Of a DNA stretch of 64,000 nt, positions 60,045 through 64,000 are shown piece by piece (within the stretch, counting starts at the first letter, position 1; each line of letters starts with the position of its first letter). The stretch covers positions 558,001 to 622,000 of the forward strand of contig JAULSR010000002.1 of assembly GCA_030512295.1 (NCBI GenBank). Direction: 5' to 3'. The translations under genes were made by a program, and so were the position numbers. A model generated the notes under the pieces. The model saw only the letters and a program-made list of their open reading frames with translations, was not told the origin of the DNA and did not search any database. The stretch comes from Bombardia bombarda. Taxonomy: Eukaryota > Ascomycota > Sordariomycetes > Sordariales > Lasiosphaeriaceae.

Positions 60045-61508
60045 TCACTGTTGAAGAACCCTCTCCTCAAAATGTATAATATCATCTGGCTGGAACCTTC
60101 TTCGCTCCTGGCGCTCTCTGTTGTCGTACCAAAAGCAGTACTCGACAGCACGTCTGAAAGCTGCACCCTTGGTTGCTGATATTCGACCCAGGAGTTCCTC
60201 TTGTGTAAAAGTTTTATTTCCCAAGCCGCCAACGGAGAATGTTGTTCTGCCGCGTATTTCCTGGTTGAGGATAAGAGGTTGTTTAATGGCCAGCTCAGTG
60301 AGCGATATAGCCAGCGAGAGTGCTTTGCGCCCAGGTATGTGTGTTCTGTCAGGATCCTTGGCACAATAAATGGCGGCAGTAAAGGTCGCAACGTCTGTTG
60401 TTCCGTCGTCTGATGTATCCTGATGGGCAACTTTGACAAATCGAATCTGACAGGTACATATGCCGTTTGTCCAGGGTGTCTGCCAGAGGAGGACGGTCCA
60501 ATTGGCCAGTGCTAAAGCAGTTTCCACAAAATCCAGGTTCGAAAGACTCTGCACTTGGTGGTGAAACCAGTTAAAAAGGGTGGTGGTGTTCCGACTCTGA
60601 GGCATGTCTCTGAGGACGTGGTTCCCGGCAACCTCAGCCGCATACCACTCCACCAAGTCCGGAAAGCGACATGCAGAGTGCGGCCTGAATTTCACGATTC
60701 CTGTGTCCGTATCCCCGCCGCTTTGCTCAGGACAAGAATCGAACTCGACCAGAAAGCTGTTTTCCTGGTTGTTGGATGAAACGTTGCCCTCGGGGTCAGG
60801 CGCCCGGAGGACCAAAGACCAGGTGCCCCACTCTGACAATGACTGGCTGTGCAATTTTGTCAGGACATTGGAGTACTCGGTGACCCAATTCTTATGGTCT
60901 AATATCCGTGCTAGAGCAGCATCCGTTATCTCCCCCTTGATTGTCCTAAATCCCCTCTCTTGCAACTTGGCCTTGGAGAGAGAGAGAAGCTGCTCTGTCA
61001 GGCGCTTGAGTCGGGATGAGCGTCCATCAAGGATCATCAAATCGCCCAAGGCCATGCCGAGTTTCTTGGTCCAGCCGGCATTGGGCTCGAAATTGTCGAC
61101 GCGTTCCTTCAAGCCGGCATGCCATTGCCGCCAGTCGTGCTCAGTCATGTCAAACCGCCGTTCGGGTTGCTCGACGTCGACGTTGGCGTAGAGACCCCTG
61201 CCAATCTCATCGACTTGATTGATTATTTCGGTCAATCGGTCTCGCACATGGCGGTAGCCGTCGACCCCCCAAAAGTAGATGTAGTCGTCCTTCTGCATCT
61301 TGCGGGCGCCTCGGCTCCACGTTTCCTCCCAGGCCCTGAATGTTATCATGGCCAAGATGATGTCGATGTTGTAGTCGCTCAACTGCTGGCTTGCAGTCCT
61401 AAAATCGTGGCGGAATTGTTTGATCCTGGGGATGGTCGATAGGAAGAAGTTGATGGCTCCCATCGCGACCCCGACATAGCCAATCAGGGATAGTGGATCA
61501 AAGGCCAT
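60045..61508 (-). CDS. Large protein with HeLo-like N-terminus
   Basis: An intronless minus-strand gene of 487 residues. The N-terminus is a hydrophobic, glycine-bearing helix (LSLIGYVGVAMGAINFFLS) followed by amphipathic helices with a conserved-looking tryptophan (RIKQFRHDFRTASQQL, ITFRAWEETW). This layout resembles the HeLo/HeLo-like membrane-targeting domains of fungal cell-death proteins; the resemblance is by eye. The rest (IKFRPHSACRFPDLVEWYAAE, ALANWTVLLWQTPW, AFRRAVEYCFWYD) matches no family recognised here. It is divergent from the P-loop gene at 62169, with 660 bp between start codons, so co-regulation is possible. Confidence 0.78.
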   Translation of the reverse strand: MAFDPLSLIGYVGVAMGAINFFLSTIPRIKQFRHDFRTASQQLSDYNIDIILAMITFRAWEETWSRGARKMQKDDYIYFWGVDGYRHVRDRLTEIINQVDEIGRGLYANVDVEQPERRFDMTEHDWRQWHAGLKERVDNFEPNAGWTKKLGMALGDLMILDGRSSRLKRLTEQLLSLSKAKLQERGFRTIKGEITDAALARILDHKNWVTEYSNVLTKLHSQSLSEWGTWSLVLRAPDPEGNVSSNNQENSFLVEFDSCPEQSGGDTDTGIVKFRPHSACRFPDLVEWYAAEVAGNHVLRDMPQSRNTTTLFNWFHHQVQSLSNLDFVETALALANWTVLLWQTPWTNGICTCQIRFVKVAHQDTSDDGTTDVATFTAAIYCAKDPDRTHIPGRKALSLAISLTELAIKQPLILNQEIRGRTTFSVGGLGNKTFTQEELLGRISATKGAAFRRAVEYCFWYDNRERQERRRFQPDDIIHFEERVLQQ

Positions 61509-62121
61509 GGTTGTAAATGCGGTTTCCCTCGCTCCTCAGGGTTGAGGTTTCGCGTGGTCGGGGGGACGGAGCTTGAACAGGTGGTTGCCTACATGTGGGG
61601 GAGCTGAGAAGGTAAAGCGGTCATATCCTAGACTCAGAGGGGTGCAATAAGACTGCTGTATGGTCTTGGTCTAGTTCTAGACAAAATAGCGTATTTGGAA
61701 ATTCGGCGAGAGAGCATGCAGTATCCTAGACTAAACCGTCATAGTTCAACAGGTTCAGCTCTGGTCAAGGCAGGCTCGGCAGGCAATGCACGCCAGTCAA
61801 CCTACACTACTGATTTACGCTAGAATAATCCGATATCGAAACGACCTATGGAATTCATCGGTTACGCGACATGGGCTCAGCCCCAAGCGCCCCAGACGCC
61901 ACGATTACGGCAAAGTGCTTTCCGTCCTGGAGGGCAGGCACGATAACTGGACCTCACTGGGTCTCACTAGACCCAGCCTGCCTAGGCACACTGCTACCCT
62001 GGCGACAGGGCGATAGGTTGCCACATGAATGCACCTTCCATGCATGGGCATGGGAGGAGGAGCAACCCCTCTCTTTCTGATCGGCGTCATCTGGCCATCT
62101 CGTCATTTTGCCATTTCTCTA

Positions 62122-62138
62122 CCCCCCCCCCCCCCCCC
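62122..62138 (+). repeat. C17 run in the shared divergent promoter
   Basis: Seventeen consecutive C residues lie 31 bp before the start codon of the P-loop gene, in the region shared with the divergent HeLo-like gene. Confidence 0.85.
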
Positions 62139-62168
62139 TCTCACACGCAAAAGAAAATGAAGAGTTAA

Positions 62169-64000
62169 ATGGCGGATCTTGAAAGCTTCTACAACAAGAC
62201 TGTCTCCGTCTTCGAAGACCTCTTAGCTGACGCGGCCAAGCACGACCTGCCCCGCGACGAACAGGATCAACTCGACGAACAGCTCCTTCGTTTAAGGCTG
62301 TGGCACCAAGAAGTGTCGAGGAATCCAGACTCGTTGGGATTATTCGAGAAAACCCACCCCGACCTGGCTACTGGAGTGCATTTGCTTTTGGAAAACGTTC
62401 TAAGAGCAACGGCGCCACTGTCTCCAAAGTCCAAATTTCAAACAGCCAGCAGGTTTGTGTCATTTCATGTTGCCACCCCAGTCCTCTTCATCGGTTACCC
62501 GTGTCCAAAGGCTAAAGCTATAAAGAACTGCCCTTGTCGACAATCTGAAGCGGGCCTTGGATCGTCTATCTGAGTCATCGCAGTCGCTTCAGGTACTACT
62601 TGGCATTCTGACCGACAGAGGCCCGGAAGCAAGGCTTGCCAGGGAGATCAAGGAAATCAGCGACAGAGCAAGCTTTGTTCCCCCAGACCTTGACAAAGAC
62701 GGCGAGTCTGCCACCTCTGAAACTGAATCCCTGGTTTCTACCTTCAGCGATCAAATGAATACCACCACAGATAGAGCATCGTCGATTACTAGCTACGAGG
62801 CTAGCCATGCAGACGATCTAGCCTACGATGATGACGTGGTCAATCAGTTTAAGGAAATGGCCTTGCCCGGCACCAAAGAGGGAGAAACCGCGGAAGTAGC
62901 TGAGCAGACTCAGCTAGCGGTGCCGGTGCTATCATCCAAGGAGTATGGAGACTTGTCTACATCTCAGGACTTCATGCAATCATGGCCAAGGCCACGCCCA
63001 GCGTTGTAAGTGTCACTTCCTACAATAGATGTATCGTGAATTGCCCTGACAGCGATTTCTTACATGCAGTATTGCCGAACAGGCCGAAAGGGCTGGCATC
63101 CGGGGGTATTGTCGTGTGTGTGGTATCCGGCATCCTTACATGGAGAACTACGTCCTTTGTGGCGGCTGTGGTCCTGCTCATTTACCTGCTCATCGAGAAT
63201 GCCTGGCCACATTCCCAAACCACCGTCCTGACGCACCAGCTGAAGGATTGATGTTGGGAGAGCCCTGCCAAGAGGTTGATTTTCAAGACTTCATATATAC
63301 CACATGGCTTCTCGACTCGCGCTTTCTGAACCACGACAAGGAGTCCATGCACATCGATGATATCTGGTCGACGTGGTTTGGCGTTCCTCATGACCAGGAG
63401 GGCCCATTCCCCCAGCTGCATATTTACCCTCGGATTCAAAATCTGATATCGTCCGATAGCAGTGACAAGCCGCCGCGTCAATACCCAAGCCTCATTTCTT
63501 TCGTTGGGGATACCGGCTCTGGCAAAAGCACCTTAATCCGTTCCATTATCCGCATGCTGGCTCCACGGGCTCACAAGAGCTTCCGTGCTCCAGTTCCAGG
63601 AGCTGCGTCTGATGGGTTTGATTCTACGAGCAGCGATGTCCATCTTTTTGCCGATCCAGGGACCATCTATAAAGAAGCTCCGCTCATGTTTGTTGGTAAG
63701 TTGCGCGCTCTTTCTATCAGATCGTTAACACTAAAATGCTAACGCAATTGCAGACTGCGAGGGTTTCTCGGGCACCGATACACCCATCGCCCGCCGAATA
63801 CAGTCCAAAGTCAATAGGGCAGATGTCGCGCAGCCCTTGAGAGATCCAACACTGCGTAGCTCCTATTCATATCGACATACCAAGGACCTGTTATCTGACC
63901 ATGAAAATACCGCATCCCACCGTATCGATCTTAAGTGGGGTCAAGTCATTGCCCCTGTGCAGCAACCATCATCTACTCTGGACTCGTCTCTGACCAGAAC
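62169..64000 (+). CDS. P-loop GTPase-like protein with zinc module (partial, runs off window)
   Basis: Exons 62169-62452, 62526-63005, 63070-63695 and 63754 onward; the 3' end is outside the window. An N-terminal helical domain (about residues 1-120) and a disordered S/T/E-rich linker lead to a cysteine/histidine module (CRVCGIRHP, LCGGCGPAHLPAHRECL). Next comes a P-loop domain: Walker A VGDTGSGKST, then DCEGFSG, a DxxG motif that fits the G3 element of GTPases and is formed across the last intron (gtaagt...gcag). The product binds a nucleotide; its role is unknown. Divergent pairing with a HeLo-like gene suggests a signalling or incompatibility function. Confidence 0.82.

Overview
This is nuclear DNA of a filamentous ascomycete (Pezizomycotina, probably a Sordariomycete). 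Genes are split by short introns with GT...AG ends and CTAAC-like branch sites. Conserved host genes are recognisable: an SR-protein kinase, IWS1, a Brl1/Brr6 nuclear-envelope protein, Zn2Cys6 and C2H2 regulators, a bicupin oxalate decarboxylase and a PTH11/rhodopsin-type membrane protein. No rRNA, tRNA or CRISPR was seen. All assignments come from reading the sequence; no database search was run.

Region A (1 to about 22.3 kb) is accessory DNA and looks like the captain-proximal part of a degenerate Starship giant transposon. At its right edge, on the minus strand, lies a DUF3435 tyrosine-recombinase ('captain') gene, 21917 to 18222. Its catalytic R, H-x-x-R, H and Y positions are legible, but at least four in-frame stops interrupt it. 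Captains normally sit at the 5' end of a Starship and read inward, so the element should start between about 21.9 and 22.7 kb and run leftward past position 1. The same reading frame continues, broken only by stops, into two chromodomains, so the ancestor may have been a captain-chromodomain fusion. Leftward come a DUF3716 protein with a SUMO-interaction-like tail, a DUF3716-sirtuin fusion, a coiled-coil protein, and a divergent pair of a DUF3723 protein (a recurrent Starship passenger) and a pseudokinase. Further left are a 51-bp minisatellite between direct repeats, a second tandem-chromodomain gene, and a TPR gene remnant broken by a truncated LINE. A palindromic motif of the form CCCA-N4-TGGG recurs in the intergenic DNA of this region only.

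Region B (about 22.7 to 64 kb) reads as ordinary chromosome. It holds a hypothetical coiled-coil/acidic protein, the PTH11-like protein, a tandem duplication of a vWA-like gene (the second copy decayed), oxalate decarboxylase, SRPK, IWS1, Brl1/Brr6, a Zn2Cys6 regulator with two frame breaks, and a C2H2 regulator. At the right end a divergent pair encodes a protein with a HeLo-like N-terminus and a P-loop GTPase-like protein that runs off the window. This arrangement recalls fungal NLR/effector pairs. Long intergenic stretches carry a different recurring palindrome, TACCTAGGTA and variants, which was not seen left of about 24.8 kb; this independently supports a change of DNA origin near 22 to 24 kb.
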